A stretch of 64,000 bases of DNA from Kitasatospora sp. SUK 42 (GCF_015776785.2 NZ_LFMD02000002.1:892764-956763); one strand, 5' to 3'. Positions 23,083 to 33,159 are shown, numbered from the stretch's first letter. Notes: a model not told the origin generated them from the letters alone. Numbers and translations: made by a program.

Positions 23083-24474
23083 TCATCCGATATCCAGACG
23101 CAGGAGATCCTCCTCCGTCTCGCGCCGGACGATCACCCGCGCCGCGCCGTCCTTGACGGCGAGCACGGGGGGCTTGAGGGCGTGGTTGTAATTGCTCGCC
23201 ATCGAACGGCAGTAGGCGCCGGTGGCGGGCACCGCGATCAGGTCGCCCGGGGCCAGGTCGGCCGGCAGGAAGGCGTCCCGGACGACGATGTCGCCGGACT
23301 CGCAGTGCTTGCCGACCACCCGCACCAGCATCGGCTCGGCCTCGCTGGTGCGCGACACCAGGGCCACCGAGTACTCGGCGTCGTACAGCGCGGTGCGGAT
23401 GTTGTCGGACATCCCGCCGTCCACGCTGACGTAGGTGCGCAGGCCCTCCAGCGGCTTGACGGTGCCGACCTCGTACAGGGTGAACGCGGTCGGGCCGACG
23501 ATCGCCCGGCCCGGCTCCACGCTCAGCCGGGGGGTGTCCAGGCCGGCCGCGGCGCACTCGCGGCGGACGATGTCGGCCAGCGCGGCGGCGATCTCGGCCG
23601 GCTCGCGCGGGGCGTCCTCGCTGGTGTAGGCGATGCCGAGGCCGCCGCCGAGGTCGATCTCCGGCAGCTCGACGCCGTGCTCGTCACGGACCTCGGCCAG
23701 CAGGCCGACCACCCGGCGGGCGGCCACCTCGAAGCCGGCCATGTCGAAGATCTGCGAACCGATGTGCGAGTGGATGCCGCGCAGCTCCAGGCTCCCGTGG
23801 CCGAGCACCCGGCGCACCGCCTCGGCGGCCGCTCCCCCGGTCAGGGAGAGCCCGAACTTCTGGTCCTCGTGCGCCGTGGCGATGAACTCGTGGGTGTGCG
23901 CCTCGACGCCGACGGTGATCCGGATCAGCACCTGCTGGCGCACGCCCTGGCGGGCGGCGATCGCGGCGAGGCGCTCGATCTCCTCGTAGGAGTCGACCAC
24001 GATGTGCCCGACGCCGGTCTTCACCGCGTGTTCGAGCTCGTCCACCGACTTGTTGTTGCCGTGCAGCGCGATCCGCCGCGGCGGCATCCCGGCGGCCAGC
24101 GCCACCGCCAGCTCGCCGGCGCTGCACACGTCGAGGTTGAGGCCCTCCTCGTGCAGCCAGCGCACGACCGCCTTGGAGAGGAACGCCTTCCCGGCGTAGT
24201 AGACGTCCGCCTCGGCGCCGAAGGCGTCCCGCCAGGCGCGGGCCCGGCTGCGGAAGTCCTCCTCGTCCAGCACGTAGGCCGGGGTGCCGAACTCGGCGGC
24301 CAGCCGCTTGACGTCGATCCCGCCGACGGTGGCCACGCCCTCGGCGTCGCGGACGACGGTGCGCGACCAGACCTTGGGGTCGAGCGCGTTCAGGTCGGCC
24401 GGCGGGGCCTGGTAGTGGCCCTCGGGCAGCACATCGCCGTGCCGGGGACCAGCGGGGTGTGCGGAGCGACTCAT
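23083..24474 (-). CDS. lysA: Diaminopimelate decarboxylase
   Basis: A PLP alanine-racemase-fold enzyme of 463 residues that performs the last step of lysine synthesis. The PLP lysine is in [11 protein letters not shown], and [18 protein letters not shown] and EPGRAIVG are family motifs. The C-terminal CESGD and [11 protein letters not shown] supply the partner active site in the dimer. It lies between argS and hom in the conserved Streptomyces order. Confidence 0.97.
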   Translation of the reverse strand: MSRSAHPAGPRHGDVLPEGHYQAPPADLNALDPKVWSRTVVRDAEGVATVGGIDVKRLAAEFGTPAYVLDEEDFRSRARAWRDAFGAEADVYYAGKAFLSKAVVRWLHEEGLNLDVCSAGELAVALAAGMPPRRIALHGNNKSVDELEHAVKTGVGHIVVDSYEEIERLAAIAARQGVRQQVLIRITVGVEAHTHEFIATAHEDQKFGLSLTGGAAAEAVRRVLGHGSLELRGIHSHIGSQIFDMAGFEVAARRVVGLLAEVRDEHGVELPEIDLGGGLGIAYTSEDAPREPAEIAAALADIVRRECAAAGLDTPRLSVEPGRAIVGPTAFTLYEVGTVKPLEGLRTYVSVDGGMSDNIRTALYDAEYSVALVSRTSEAEPMLVRVVGKHCESGDIVVRDAFLPADLAPGDLIAVPATGAYCRSMASNYNHALKPPVLAVKDGAARVIVRRETEEDLLRLDIG

Positions 24475-24505
24475 CTTCTAGCAAGCCCTTCGAGACCTAT
24501 GGCGA

Positions 24506-24542
24506 GGGGCGGCGACGGTCCTCGTTGACCGTCAGCCGCCCC
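24506..24542 (-). terminator. Hairpin between argS and lysA
   Basis: Arms at 24506-24520 and 24527-24542 pair over 15 bp with one bulged base and a 6-nt loop, about 25 nt past the argS stop codon. Confidence 0.65.
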
Positions 24543-24566
24543 CTGCTGTGCGCTTGGGGGTGGTGC

Positions 24567-26228
24567 CTACATCCGCTCGGGCGCCGAGACGCCCAGGAGC
24601 GTCAGGCCGTTGGCCATGACCGTGCGCGTCGCCTCGACCAGCCAGAGCCGGGCGCGGTGCGTGTCGGTCATCTCCTCGTCGCCCTTGGGCAGGAACATGC
24701 AGTTCTCGTACAGGCGGTGGTACGTGCCCGCGAGGTCCTCCAGGTAGCGCGCGACCCGGTGCGGCTCGCGCAGCTCGCCGGCGGTGGCGAGGACGCGCGG
24801 GAACTCGCCGAGGGCGCCGAGGATGTCGTTCTCCCACGTGGTGGCGAGCAGCTCGGGCTTGAACTGCTCGGCCGTGCCCTTGTCCACGCCCAGCTCGGCG
24901 GCCTTGCGGGCGACGCCGCACATCCGGGTGTGCGCGTACTGGACGTAGTAGACCGGGTTCTCGTTGGTCTGGCTGGTCAGGACGTTGATGTCCAGCGTGA
25001 TCGTCGAGTCGGTGGAGGAGCGCGCCAGGGTGTAGCGGGCGGCGTCCACGCCGATCCACTCGACCACGTCGTCGATCGTGATGATGTTGCCGGCCCGCTT
25101 GGACATGCGGACCTCTTCGCCGTCGCGAAGCATCTTCACGAACTGGCCGATCTTCACCTCGATGTTGTGGTTCATGTCGTCGCCCGCGCAGGCCGCGATG
25201 GCCTTGAGGCGGTTGACGTAACCGTGGTGGTCGGCGCCCAGCATGTAGAGCGCGACCTCGGTGCCGCGGTCGCGCTTGGACAGGTAGTAGGCGGCGTCGG
25301 CGGCGAAGTAGGTGGTGTCGCCGTCGGCCTTGATCAGGACGCGGTCCTTGTCGTCGCCGAAGTCGGTGGTGCGCAGGAAGACCGCGCCATCCTGCTCGAA
25401 CACGTGGCCCTGCTCGCGCAGCCGGGTGGTGGCCTGCTCGACGGCGCCGGAGTCGTGCAGCGACTTCTCGGAGAACCAGACGTCGAAGTGGGTGCCGAAC
25501 TCGTCCATCGAGCGCTGGATCTCGGCCACCATGAGCTTGAGGCCCTCGGTGCGGAACACCTGGAGCTGCTCGTCCTCGGAGCGGTCGAGCAGACCGGGGA
25601 CGACGTCGGTGATCGCCTTGGCGATGTCGACGATGTACTCGCCGACGTAGCCGCCCTCAGGCACCTCGCGGCCGTTCGCGGCGGCCTGGAGCGAGGCGGC
25701 GAACTTGGTGATCTGCACACCGGCGTCGTTGAGGTAGTACTCGGTGGTGACGTCGGCGCCGGAGGCGCGCAGCACCCGGGCCAGCGAGTCGCCGACGGCG
25801 GCCCAGCGGACGCCGCCGATGTGGATCGGGCCGGTCGGGTTGGCGGAGACGAACTCCAGGTTGATCTTCAGGCCCTGGAGGGCCTCGTTGCGGCCGTAGG
25901 CCTCGCCCGCCTCGACGATGGTGCGGGCCAGCGCGCCGGCGGTGGCGGTGTCCAGGGTGATGTTCAGGAAGCCCGGACCGGCGATGTCGACCTTGGCGAC
26001 GCCGGTGATCCCTCGCAGGCGCTCGGCCAGAACCTCGGCAACGGCTCGCGGCGGCTTGCCGGCCGCCTTGGCGAGCTGGAGGGCCACGTTCGTCGCGTAG
26101 TCGCCGTGGTCCCGGTTCTTGGGCCGGTCGACCGCCACGTGCTCGGGCACGGTGACGGCCAGCTCGCCCGCCTCGACGGCGGAGCTCACTGCGGCCTGGA
26201 CTGCCTGGGAAAGGTCTGCGGGGGTCAC
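24567..26228 (-). CDS. argS: Arginyl-tRNA synthetase
   Basis: Class I synthetase of 553 residues from the GTG at 26228 (TPADLSQAVQAAV). The HIGH-like motif is SANPTGPIHIGGVR and the KMSKS-like motif is EVRMSKRAGNIIT. The C-terminal DALR anticodon-binding domain ends in the typical GLTLLGVSAPERM. An in-frame codon 13 residues upstream gives an uncharacteristic N-terminus and was rejected. Confidence 0.96.
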   Translation of the reverse strand: MTPADLSQAVQAAVSSAVEAGELAVTVPEHVAVDRPKNRDHGDYATNVALQLAKAAGKPPRAVAEVLAERLRGITGVAKVDIAGPGFLNITLDTATAGALARTIVEAGEAYGRNEALQGLKINLEFVSANPTGPIHIGGVRWAAVGDSLARVLRASGADVTTEYYLNDAGVQITKFAASLQAAANGREVPEGGYVGEYIVDIAKAITDVVPGLLDRSEDEQLQVFRTEGLKLMVAEIQRSMDEFGTHFDVWFSEKSLHDSGAVEQATTRLREQGHVFEQDGAVFLRTTDFGDDKDRVLIKADGDTTYFAADAAYYLSKRDRGTEVALYMLGADHHGYVNRLKAIAACAGDDMNHNIEVKIGQFVKMLRDGEEVRMSKRAGNIITIDDVVEWIGVDAARYTLARSSTDSTITLDINVLTSQTNENPVYYVQYAHTRMCGVARKAAELGVDKGTAEQFKPELLATTWENDILGALGEFPRVLATAGELREPHRVARYLEDLAGTYHRLYENCMFLPKGDEEMTDTHRARLWLVEATRTVMANGLTLLGVSAPERM

Positions 26229-26322
26229 GACGCCAAGCGTAGGCGAGAGGAGGTGCCCGCCCGCCACTCGGTTTGCCGGTTGAGACGTCCGGAGGGGCCG
26301 CCACGCCGTCCGCCCGGGGGTG

Positions 26323-26763
26323 TCAGCCCCTGTCCGTACGGCGTGTTCGCTCAGGGCGAAATCCTTCGGGCCCCGCGTCCGGGCGCCCCCCGGGGTTCAT
26401 CAGCCGACGGACCAGGGCCACCAGATCGGCCGGGTCGAACGGCTTGCCGAGGTAGCCGTCCACGCCGACCGTCTCCCCCAGGTCCAGGTCCGCCGGGGTG
26501 CAGGCGCTCACGATCGCGATCGGCAGCCGGCTGGTGTCCGGGGTCGCGCGCAGCCGGGCCGCCGTCCGCAGGCCGTCCAGCCTCGGCATCATCACGTCCA
26601 GCGTCACCACGTCGGGCTTCACCCGGCGGATGACCTCCAGGCACTCGGCGCCGTCGGCGGCGGTCACCACCTCGAAGCCCTCCAGCTCAAGGTTGACCCT
26701 GATCAGCTGACGGATCACCTCGCTGTCGTCCACTACGAGGACCCGCCCGGACACTCCCGACAC
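26323..26763 (-). CDS. Stand-alone response regulator receiver protein
   Basis: A single receiver domain of 146 residues with no output domain. The start is GTG at 26763 (SGVSGRVLVVDDSEVIRQ). The acidic pocket is Asp12-Asp13, the phosphorylation site is Asp56 (VVTLDVMMP), and the switch Lys is in GYLGKPFDP. The C-terminal 20 residues are Pro/Gly/Arg-rich. No kinase is adjacent. It may act as a CheY-like phosphate shuttle or protein-interaction switch; the target is unknown. Codons upstream of 26763 run into the promoter and the tRNA region. Confidence 0.88.
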   Translation of the reverse strand: MSGVSGRVLVVDDSEVIRQLIRVNLELEGFEVVTAADGAECLEVIRRVKPDVVTLDVMMPRLDGLRTAARLRATPDTSRLPIAIVSACTPADLDLGETVGVDGYLGKPFDPADLVALVRRLMNPGGRPDAGPEGFRPERTRRTDRG

Positions 26764-26933
26764 CTCACCGAGGGTATCGGCGGCCCCGCCGCCCCGTCCG
26801 GCCTTTGGACACTTCCACTCCCCCGGCCCGCCGGACCGCCCCGGCGGCCTTCCGGAAACCCGTGCACGGCCCGCCCCCGAAGCCTGGTAGTGTTCATCAC
26901 GTCGGAACGCGCAAGTGACCGGCAGGCCAACAG

Positions 26934-27005
26934 GCCCCCGTAGCTCAGGGGATAGAGCACCGCCCTCCGGAGGCGGGTGCGTAGGTTCGAATCCTACCGG
27001 GGGCA
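26934..27005 (+). tRNA. tRNA-Arg (anticodon CCG)
   Basis: A complete cloverleaf: 7-bp acceptor stem (26934-26940 with 26998-27004), discriminator A27005, anticodon stem CCGCC/GGCGG, loop CTCCGGA with anticodon CCG at 26967-26969, and T-loop GGTTCGAATCC. It reads CGG. The 3' CCA is not encoded, as is common in Streptomyces. A strong hairpin follows 20 nt downstream. Confidence 0.97.
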
Positions 27006-27025
27006 CTTCGCGGTAAGTGCAAATG

Positions 27026-27064
27026 AGGCCCAGATCAGTGGAGTTGATCCACGGATCTGGGCCT
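27026..27064. terminator. Bidirectional terminator between tRNA-Arg and the protease gene
   Basis: 11-bp perfect arms (27026-27036, 27054-27064) enclose a second 5-bp stem with a 5-nt loop. The tRNA reads towards it on the plus strand and the protease on the minus strand, so it can serve both. Confidence 0.85.
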
Positions 27065-27127
27065 TCGTCACGTTCCGGCTCCGGCCGGAGCCGGAGACCG
27101 GGCCCGGGTGGGGGGCCGGGCCCGGGG

Positions 27128-28129
27128 CTAGGAGGCGGAGGCCTCGACCTGGGCGTAGAGGTCCGCGATGGTGTGGTCGAAGTAGGCGCTGTACGAGGTG
27201 TCGTCGGTGTCGCCGCCCTGCTGGAAGCCGCCGATGGCGCCGACCACGTCGCCCGTGGCGGTGTTGATCCACGGGCCGCCGCTGGTGCCGGACGGGTAGG
27301 ACGGGCACTGGATGACGCGCTGGTAGGCGCTCTCCTGGGTGGTGGTGTTGGTGCAGAGGCTGGGCGTCTCGGAGCCGGCCGGGTAGCCGTAGAGCTGGAC
27401 GGTGGCGCCGAAGGACTCGTCGGTGCCCAGGTGGTTGCCGCCGACCACGTCCTCGACCTTGCGGCCGTTGCTGGGGGCGGTCTCCAGGATCGCGAAGTCC
27501 TCGTCCACGTCGCCCTTCTGGGACCAGCCGGTGGTGGTGTGCACGGCGGTCACCTGCCAGGTGCCGAACGGGGCGTTGCCGTCGCGGTAGCCGGGGGCGA
27601 AGGTGACGCCGTCGGCGCTGCCGAGGCAGTGCGCGGCGGTCAGCAGCAGGTTGCCGGTGGCGCTGTGCAGCACGCTGGCGGTGCAGAAGTGGTTGCCGGC
27701 CGCCACCGAGCCGCTGAACAGCGCGCCCACCGTGTCGCTCTCCCGGTCGCCGACGGGGGCGGCGGCGGTGGTGCCGAGCGAGACGGTGCGGGTGTCCGGG
27801 GTCGCCGCCGGGGACGGGGTCGAAGTCGGCGACGGAGTCGACGTCGGCAACGGGGTCGACGTCGGGGACGGGGTCGCGCCGGCCGTCGGGGTGCCGGTGG
27901 GGGCGGGCGCGACGGCGGGGACCGGGGCCGCCGTCGAGGTGCCGGTGGGGGCGGGCACGGCCGCGCTCTTGGCGCTGCGGGCCACCTTCCCGGCGGCCGT
28001 CGTGTCGGACAGGTTCAGCCCGTGCGTGCCGGTCACCGCGACGGCCACCACGACCGCGGACAGTGCGGTGAACAGCCACGGGGCCAGCAGCCGACGACGG
28101 CGCGACCTCTGGCGGCGGTGCTGACCCAT
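27128..28129 (-). CDS. Secreted or membrane-anchored trypsin-like serine protease
   Basis: A chymotrypsin-fold (S1/V8-like) protease of 333 residues. A basic N-terminus (MGQHRRQRSRRRR) and one hydrophobic helix (about 15-35) form a signal peptide or anchor. Next comes a Pro/Thr/Ser/Ala-rich linker of about 70 residues, then the protease domain. The triad is visible: His in LTAAHC, Asp in VDEDFAIL, Ser in YPSGTSGGPW. The linker has short P-T-S/T-P repeats like those in the NlpC/P60 protein near 49 kb and probably spans the cell wall. Confidence 0.92.
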   Translation of the reverse strand: MGQHRRQRSRRRRLLAPWLFTALSAVVVAVAVTGTHGLNLSDTTAAGKVARSAKSAAVPAPTGTSTAAPVPAVAPAPTGTPTAGATPSPTSTPLPTSTPSPTSTPSPAATPDTRTVSLGTTAAAPVGDRESDTVGALFSGSVAAGNHFCTASVLHSATGNLLLTAAHCLGSADGVTFAPGYRDGNAPFGTWQVTAVHTTTGWSQKGDVDEDFAILETAPSNGRKVEDVVGGNHLGTDESFGATVQLYGYPAGSETPSLCTNTTTQESAYQRVIQCPSYPSGTSGGPWINTATGDVVGAIGGFQQGGDTDDTSYSAYFDHTIADLYAQVEASAS

Positions 28130-28233
28130 GGCTGACTCCCCTGCCGTGGTCGGGACGGCTTATCGGTCACCGACTATGACGCCTTTGCCTGGAAAGGGTG
28201 TTACCGCAGGCTTGGAGCTCGATGAGAAATCCG

Positions 28234-29136
28234 TCACCTCGGCGGGAGGCCGTCCAGCTCGGCCGCCGTGACGAACGCGGTGTGTGTCCCGGCGGAGGTG
28301 CAGGCGAAGGCCCCGGCGGCCGAGCCTACCCGGGCGCAGTCCAGCGGCGGGCGACCCCGGAACCAGGCGTACAGGAAGCCGGAGACGAAGGCGTCCCCGG
28401 CGCCGTTGGTGTCCACGACCGGGCGGCCCGGGTCGACGGCGGGCAGGTGGCGCAGCACTCCGTCCTCGCGGGCGAGCAGGTAGCAGCCCTCGGCGCCCGC
28501 GGTGGCGGTGACCACGGAGGCCCGGCCCTCGGCGAGGATCGCGCGCATCACCTCCTCGTGCCGGCCCCGGCAGCCGGCCACCGAGAGGAACACCAGGTCG
28601 GAGCCGAGCGCGTAGTCGCGGTGGTGCGGGTCGGCGCCGTCCCAGTCGTGCAGGTCGGTGGAGGTGGTGCGGCCGAGCCGGCGCAGGTCGGCGTACATGT
28701 CGCGGTTGACGCCGGTGATGGAGAGGTGGACGTGCCGGCTGCGCTCGACGTACGGGAGGTAGAACTCGCGCGGCAGTCGCAGGTCGGCGGGGTGGCGGCC
28801 GTCGAAGAAGGAGAACCGGCGGCCGGAGCCGTCCACCAGGTTGACGCCGCGCGGGGTGCCGTACGGGCTCACCAGGTGCGCGAAGTGCACGCCGTGGCGG
28901 CGGTAGGCGGCACGCACCAGCTCACCTTGCGGGTCCTCGCCGAGGAAGTCCAGGAGGGCGGTGCGCAGGCCGAGGTGGTGGGTGCCGAGGGCGACGCCGT
29001 TGCCGGTGTGGCCGACGTAGTCGCGCACCGGCTCGACGAACCGCGAGTCGCCGGGCGGGATCTCCAGCCGCTCGACCCGCACGACGGTGTCCACTCCCAC
29101 CCCGCCCACCACGAGCACGTCGAACTCCGGCAGCAT
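28234..29136 (-). CDS. PfkB-family carbohydrate kinase
   Basis: A ribokinase-fold sugar or nucleoside kinase of 300 residues. The C-terminal signature VVDTNGAGDAFVSGFLYAW carries the catalytic Asp and the anion hole, and the N-terminal YVGHTGNGVALGTHHLG glycine motif is present. The substrate cannot be told from sequence. AAGGAGG precedes the ATG. The gene is flanked by the protease and a DUF885 gene with no obvious pathway link. Confidence 0.9.
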   Translation of the reverse strand: MLPEFDVLVVGGVGVDTVVRVERLEIPPGDSRFVEPVRDYVGHTGNGVALGTHHLGLRTALLDFLGEDPQGELVRAAYRRHGVHFAHLVSPYGTPRGVNLVDGSGRRFSFFDGRHPADLRLPREFYLPYVERSRHVHLSITGVNRDMYADLRRLGRTTSTDLHDWDGADPHHRDYALGSDLVFLSVAGCRGRHEEVMRAILAEGRASVVTATAGAEGCYLLAREDGVLRHLPAVDPGRPVVDTNGAGDAFVSGFLYAWFRGRPPLDCARVGSAAGAFACTSAGTHTAFVTAAELDGLPPR

Positions 29137-29314
29137 GGCGCCTCCTTGATCCTGGACGGTGCCCAGGAGTCAAGCAGGCACGGGAGGTTGACTGCAAGAC
29201 CTTGCTGCAAGTTTTCAGTCCGCCCGAACAGCCCCGCCGCGCCGGGACGTTCGGGCCGGACGGCCGGAGGGCTAGACAGCCGGACGGCCGGACGGCCGAG
29301 GCTGGAGCACCGGG

Positions 29315-29342
29315 CCCCGGGACTCACGACCGAGTCCCGGGG
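29315..29342 (-). terminator. Terminator of the DUF885 gene
   Basis: Perfect 11-bp arms at 29315-29325 and 29332-29342 with a 6-nt loop, 19 nt past the stop codon. The adjacent 29250-29310 holds short CGGACGGC direct repeats of no known role. Confidence 0.8.
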
Positions 29343-29361
29343 TCCCGCCTCCACTCCGCGC

Positions 29362-31068
29362 TCAGAGCGCCGACAGCTCCGCGACCAGGTCGTCCAGCCC
29401 CAGCGATCCCTGCGAGAGCGCCGCCATGTGCCAGGCCTTGAGGTCGAACTCCTCGCCGCGCGCCTCGTGCGCGGCCCGCGCCGCCGCCCGGCCACGCAGC
29501 CAGGCGCGCTCGCCGAGCTTGTAGCCGATCGCCTGGCCGGGCAGGCCCAGGTAGCGGACCAGCTCGCTGTCCAGGAAGTCCGCGGACAGGCCGCAGTACA
29601 GGCCGAAGAACTCCCGGGCGTGCTCCGGGCTCACCGGCTCGCCCGGCTTGTACGGGGAGTCCGCCGGGAAGTCCAGGCCGACGTGCATGCCAATGTCGAC
29701 GATGACCCGCAGCGCCCGCATCATCTGGGCGTTGAGGTAGCCCAGCCGGTGGCCGGGGTCGGTGAGGTAGCCGAGCTCGTCCATCAGGCGCTCGGCGTAC
29801 AGCGCCCAGCCCTCCAGGTTGGCGCTCACCCCGCCGAGGCTCACCTGGTAGGTGGAGAGCCGGTCGGCGACGTAGTTCCACTGCGCGATCTGCAGGTGGT
29901 GGCCCGGCACGCCCTCGTGGTACCAGGTCGAGACCAGGTCCCAGACCGGGAAGCGGTCCCGGCCCAGCAGCGGCAGCCAGGTCCGCCCGGGGCGGCTGAA
30001 GTCCAGCGAGGGCGCGGTGTAGTACGGCGCGGCCGCGCTGCCGGCCGGGGCGATCTTCGACTCGACCCGGGTGACCGGCTCGGCCAGGTCGAAGTGGGTG
30101 CCCTGGAGGTCACGGACCGCCTGGTCCATCAGGCCCTGCAGGTACTCCCGGGCGGCCTCGGCGCCCTCGATGGCCGGGCCGTCGTTCTCCAGCCACTTCA
30201 TCGCCGTCAGCGGGTCGGCCTCCGGGAGGACCTTCCCGGCCTCGGCCTCCATCTGCGCGAGCAGGTCGTGGAACTCGCTCCAGGCCCAGGCGTACGCCTC
30301 GTCCAGGTCCAGGTCGGCGCCGGTCCAGTAGCGCACCCACCGGCCGTAGCGCTCCCGGCCGGTGGTGTCCGGGGTGTCGGCGGCGGCCGGACCGTACACG
30401 TCGCGCAGCCAGTCGCGCAGCGCGGCCAGCGCCTCGGCGGCGGCCACCGCGTGCGCGGACAGCTCGGCGCGCACGGCCTCCGGCGCGGCCTGGACGAACT
30501 CCCCGAACCAGCCGCCCGGCACCTCGCCGTCGAGCCACTCGCCGAACTGCCCGACCACCGTCTCCACCTGGCGCGGGCCGGACAGCAGGCCGCGCTCGAC
30601 GCCCTCGGTCAGGGTCTGCCGGTACTGCTCCAGCGCCACCGGCACCCGGGCCAGCCGGCGGCCGATCAGCCGCCACTCGTCCTCGGTGCCGGTGGCCATC
30701 AGGGTGAAGGTCTCCCGCAGGTTGTGCACCGGGGAGCCCAGGTTGCGCACCGCGCGGAAGTTCTCCCCCGCGTCGTGCACGGCGAGTTCGGCGGTCAGCC
30801 GCTCGCGCAGCAGCCGGGCGCAGCGGCGCTCGGCCTCGTCCTCGGCGGCGCCGGCCGCCTCCGCCGCCTCCAGCCGCGCGAGGGTGCGGCGGGCGAGGTC
30901 GGCGATCGCCTCGGCGCCGGCCGGGGAGAAGTCGGGGAGCCGGTCGTCCTCGGCGTTGAGGCCGAGGTACACCGCGGTCAGCGGGTCGAGCTCGGCCAGG
31001 TCGCGGACGTAGTCGTCGGCAATGCGGCGGGGGGTGTCGCCGCCGGAGTTGATCAGTTCTTCCACCAT
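29362..31068 (-). CDS. DUF885 family putative metallopeptidase
   Basis: A cytosolic, mostly helical protein of 568 residues. The segment STWYHEGVPGHHLQIAQ contains HExxxGHH, the zinc-site-like motif of DUF885 proteins, which are thought to be M32/M3-like carboxypeptidases. PIGYKLGERAW near the C-terminus is another family hallmark. No signal peptide. It is transcribed divergently from a TetR regulator across a 173-nt spacer, so that regulator may control it. Confidence 0.88.
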   Translation of the reverse strand: MVEELINSGGDTPRRIADDYVRDLAELDPLTAVYLGLNAEDDRLPDFSPAGAEAIADLARRTLARLEAAEAAGAAEDEAERRCARLLRERLTAELAVHDAGENFRAVRNLGSPVHNLRETFTLMATGTEDEWRLIGRRLARVPVALEQYRQTLTEGVERGLLSGPRQVETVVGQFGEWLDGEVPGGWFGEFVQAAPEAVRAELSAHAVAAAEALAALRDWLRDVYGPAAADTPDTTGRERYGRWVRYWTGADLDLDEAYAWAWSEFHDLLAQMEAEAGKVLPEADPLTAMKWLENDGPAIEGAEAAREYLQGLMDQAVRDLQGTHFDLAEPVTRVESKIAPAGSAAAPYYTAPSLDFSRPGRTWLPLLGRDRFPVWDLVSTWYHEGVPGHHLQIAQWNYVADRLSTYQVSLGGVSANLEGWALYAERLMDELGYLTDPGHRLGYLNAQMMRALRVIVDIGMHVGLDFPADSPYKPGEPVSPEHAREFFGLYCGLSADFLDSELVRYLGLPGQAIGYKLGERAWLRGRAAARAAHEARGEEFDLKAWHMAALSQGSLGLDDLVAELSAL

Positions 31069-31241
31069 TCGGACATCATCGCGTTGCCCGCGCCGATTGC
31101 AAGCCCCTGCCGCACTCCGTTGACCGGTTCCGGCGGAACGTCAGCCGGCGTCCGCCGCCCCCGGAGCACGGCAAACGCCCGTTCGGAGGGATCCGTGCGC
31201 GACAGGCCCCGATCCGCCCGACGCCCATTACGCTGACCAGC

Positions 31242-31997
31242 ATGGAAGCCCGCCCCACCACGGCAACCGACCCGACCCCCACCCCCTCGACCCCCGAGCT
31301 CCGCCCGCGCCGCTCCGGCTACCGGCGGCTGCCCGTCGAACAGCGGCGCGAGCAGCTGATCGCCGTCGCCCTGGAGCTGTTCGCCTCCCGGCCGCCCGAG
31401 GAGGTGAGCCTGGACGACGTGGCCGAGGCCGCCGGGGCCTCCCGGCCGCTGGTCTACCGCTACTTCGCGGGCGGCAAGCAGCAGTTGTACGAGGCCGCGC
31501 TGCGCACCGCGGCCGAGGAGCTGACCAGCCGGTTCGCCGTCCCGCTGGCCGGGACGCCGTCCGAGCAGCTGGCGGCCGTACTGGACGGCTACTTCGCCTT
31601 CGTGGCCGAGCACGACGCCGGCTACTCGGCGCTGCTGCGCGGCGGTTCGGTGGTGGAGACGGCCCGGACCTCGGCGATCGTCGACGACGTCCGCCGGGCG
31701 GCGCTCAAGCGGACCCTGCGGCACCTGGGCGTGCGGGAGGCCGGGCCGCGGCTGACCCTGCTGGTGCGCTCCTGGATCGCGGTGGTCGAGGGCGCTTCGC
31801 TGAGCTGGCTGGACGAGGGGCGCGCGCTGCCGGTGGCGGAGCTCCGGGACTGGCTGGTGGACCAGTTCACGGCGATGGCGGCGGCGACGGCGCTGCACGA
31901 TCCGCAGACGGCGCAGGTGCTGGCGGGTCTGCTGGCGCTGGAGGGCCCGCGGGCGGAGCGGGCCGAGCGGCTGCGCGCGGTGCTGGGCGGGCGGTAG
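31242..31997 (+). CDS. TetR/AcrR family transcriptional regulator
   Basis: A 251-residue repressor-type protein. The helix-turn-helix is at about 50-80 (VSLDDVAEAAGASRPLVYRYFAGG), preceded by a Pro/Thr-rich N-terminal arm. The C-terminal ligand domain is not assigned. A TACGCT box ends only 7 nt before the ATG and there is no ribosome-binding site, so the mRNA may be leaderless. It is divergent from the DUF885 gene, its likely target, and convergent with the FAH-family gene. Confidence 0.92.
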   Translation: MEARPTTATDPTPTPSTPELRPRRSGYRRLPVEQRREQLIAVALELFASRPPEEVSLDDVAEAAGASRPLVYRYFAGGKQQLYEAALRTAAEELTSRFAVPLAGTPSEQLAAVLDGYFAFVAEHDAGYSALLRGGSVVETARTSAIVDDVRRAALKRTLRHLGVREAGPRLTLLVRSWIAVVEGASLSWLDEGRALPVAELRDWLVDQFTAMAAATALHDPQTAQVLAGLLALEGPRAERAERLRAVLGGR

Positions 31998-32041
31998 CGG
32001 CCTTCCCGACCCCCGTGCCAAGGGTCGGGCGGGCCGGCTCA

Positions 32042-32893
32042 TCAGGCCTTGCCGAGCACCTGGCGCTGGCGGCCGAGGCCGTCGATCTCGATCTCGACGA
32101 CGTCGCCGGGGGCAAGGAACGGCGTGCCGGGGCGGCCCAGGGTGACTCCGGCCGGGGTCCCGGTGATGATCACGTCGCCGGGCTCCAGCACCATGAACCA
32201 GCTCGTGTAGCGGACGAGTTCGAGCACCGGGAAGATCATCTCCGCGGTGTCGCCGTCCTGCCGCTGCTCGCCGTTGACCCACAGCCGCAGCGCCAGGGCC
32301 TGCGGATCGGCCACCTCGTCGGCGGTGACCAGCCAGGGCCCGAGCGGGGTGAAGGTCTCCGCCGACTTGCCCTTGTCCCACTGGCCGCCGCGCTCGAACT
32401 GGAAGGCCCGCTCGGTCACGTCGTTGGCGATGGTGTAGCCCGCGATCACCTCCGCGGCCGCCTCGTGCCCGTCCAGGTAGCGGGCGGTGCGGCCGATCAC
32501 GACGGCCAGTTCGGCCTCGTAGTCGGTCTTCTCGCCGCCGCGCGGCACCAGCACCTCGTCGTAGGGGCCGACCACGGTCGAGCTCGGCTTGAGGAAGATC
32601 ACCGGCTCGGCCGGGATCGCCGCCCCGGCCTCGGCCGCGTGGTCGCGGTAGTTGAGCCCGATGCCGACCACCTTGCCCGGCCGGGCCACCGGCGCGCCCA
32701 CCCGCTGCCCGGTCAGGTCCACCGTCGGCAGCACGCCGGCGGCCACGTCCCGGGCCAGTGCGGCGCTGTCCAGCCCGGACAGGAAGGCCCCGTCGAGGTC
32801 GCGGGCGCGCCCGGAGAGGTCGTACGCGGTACCGTCCTCGCCCAGGACGACCGGGCGCTCGGCACCCGGGGGTCCGACACGTAGGAGCTTCAT
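32042..32893 (-). CDS. Fumarylacetoacetate hydrolase family protein
   Basis: A FAH-fold metal-dependent enzyme of 283 residues, acting on C-C bonds in 2-keto acids (hydrolase, isomerase or decarboxylase). The metal ligands are in EPVIFLKPSSTVVG and KTDYEAELAVVIG (Glu, Glu, Asp), and the C-terminal TGTPAGVTLGRPG is typical. The ATG at 32893 begins MKLLRVGPPG, the standard family N-terminus. A TATACC box (minus strand, 32964-32969) is a possible -10. The exact substrate is unknown. Confidence 0.9.
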   Translation of the reverse strand: MKLLRVGPPGAERPVVLGEDGTAYDLSGRARDLDGAFLSGLDSAALARDVAAGVLPTVDLTGQRVGAPVARPGKVVGIGLNYRDHAAEAGAAIPAEPVIFLKPSSTVVGPYDEVLVPRGGEKTDYEAELAVVIGRTARYLDGHEAAAEVIAGYTIANDVTERAFQFERGGQWDKGKSAETFTPLGPWLVTADEVADPQALALRLWVNGEQRQDGDTAEMIFPVLELVRYTSWFMVLEPGDVIITGTPAGVTLGRPGTPFLAPGDVVEIEIDGLGRQRQVLGKA

Positions 32894-33159
32894 CGATCCG
32901 TCACCAGCCTTTCGTCGCAGCTCACCGGGACGGCACGGACACCGCTCCCGGGTCTGGCAACGAGGTATATCAACGCACCGGGCGGCGGACCAGACCGTCC
33001 CGATGGGCGGATCCCCAGCAGATCCCGCGGTCGCGCGGGGGCCGCACGGGTGACCCGCACGGTTGACAGGCCCCCGGACCCGCTGCGCCGACGGCGAACT
33101 CCCGCACGCCCAGGGCGAACGCATGCTTGCCGGGGCGCCGATGGGCGCACTATCCGGGC

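Noticed and set aside
26934..27127. tRNA-Arg as an integration site for a mobile island
   Set aside because: No integrase, no second copy of the tRNA 3' end and no compositional shift were seen near it.
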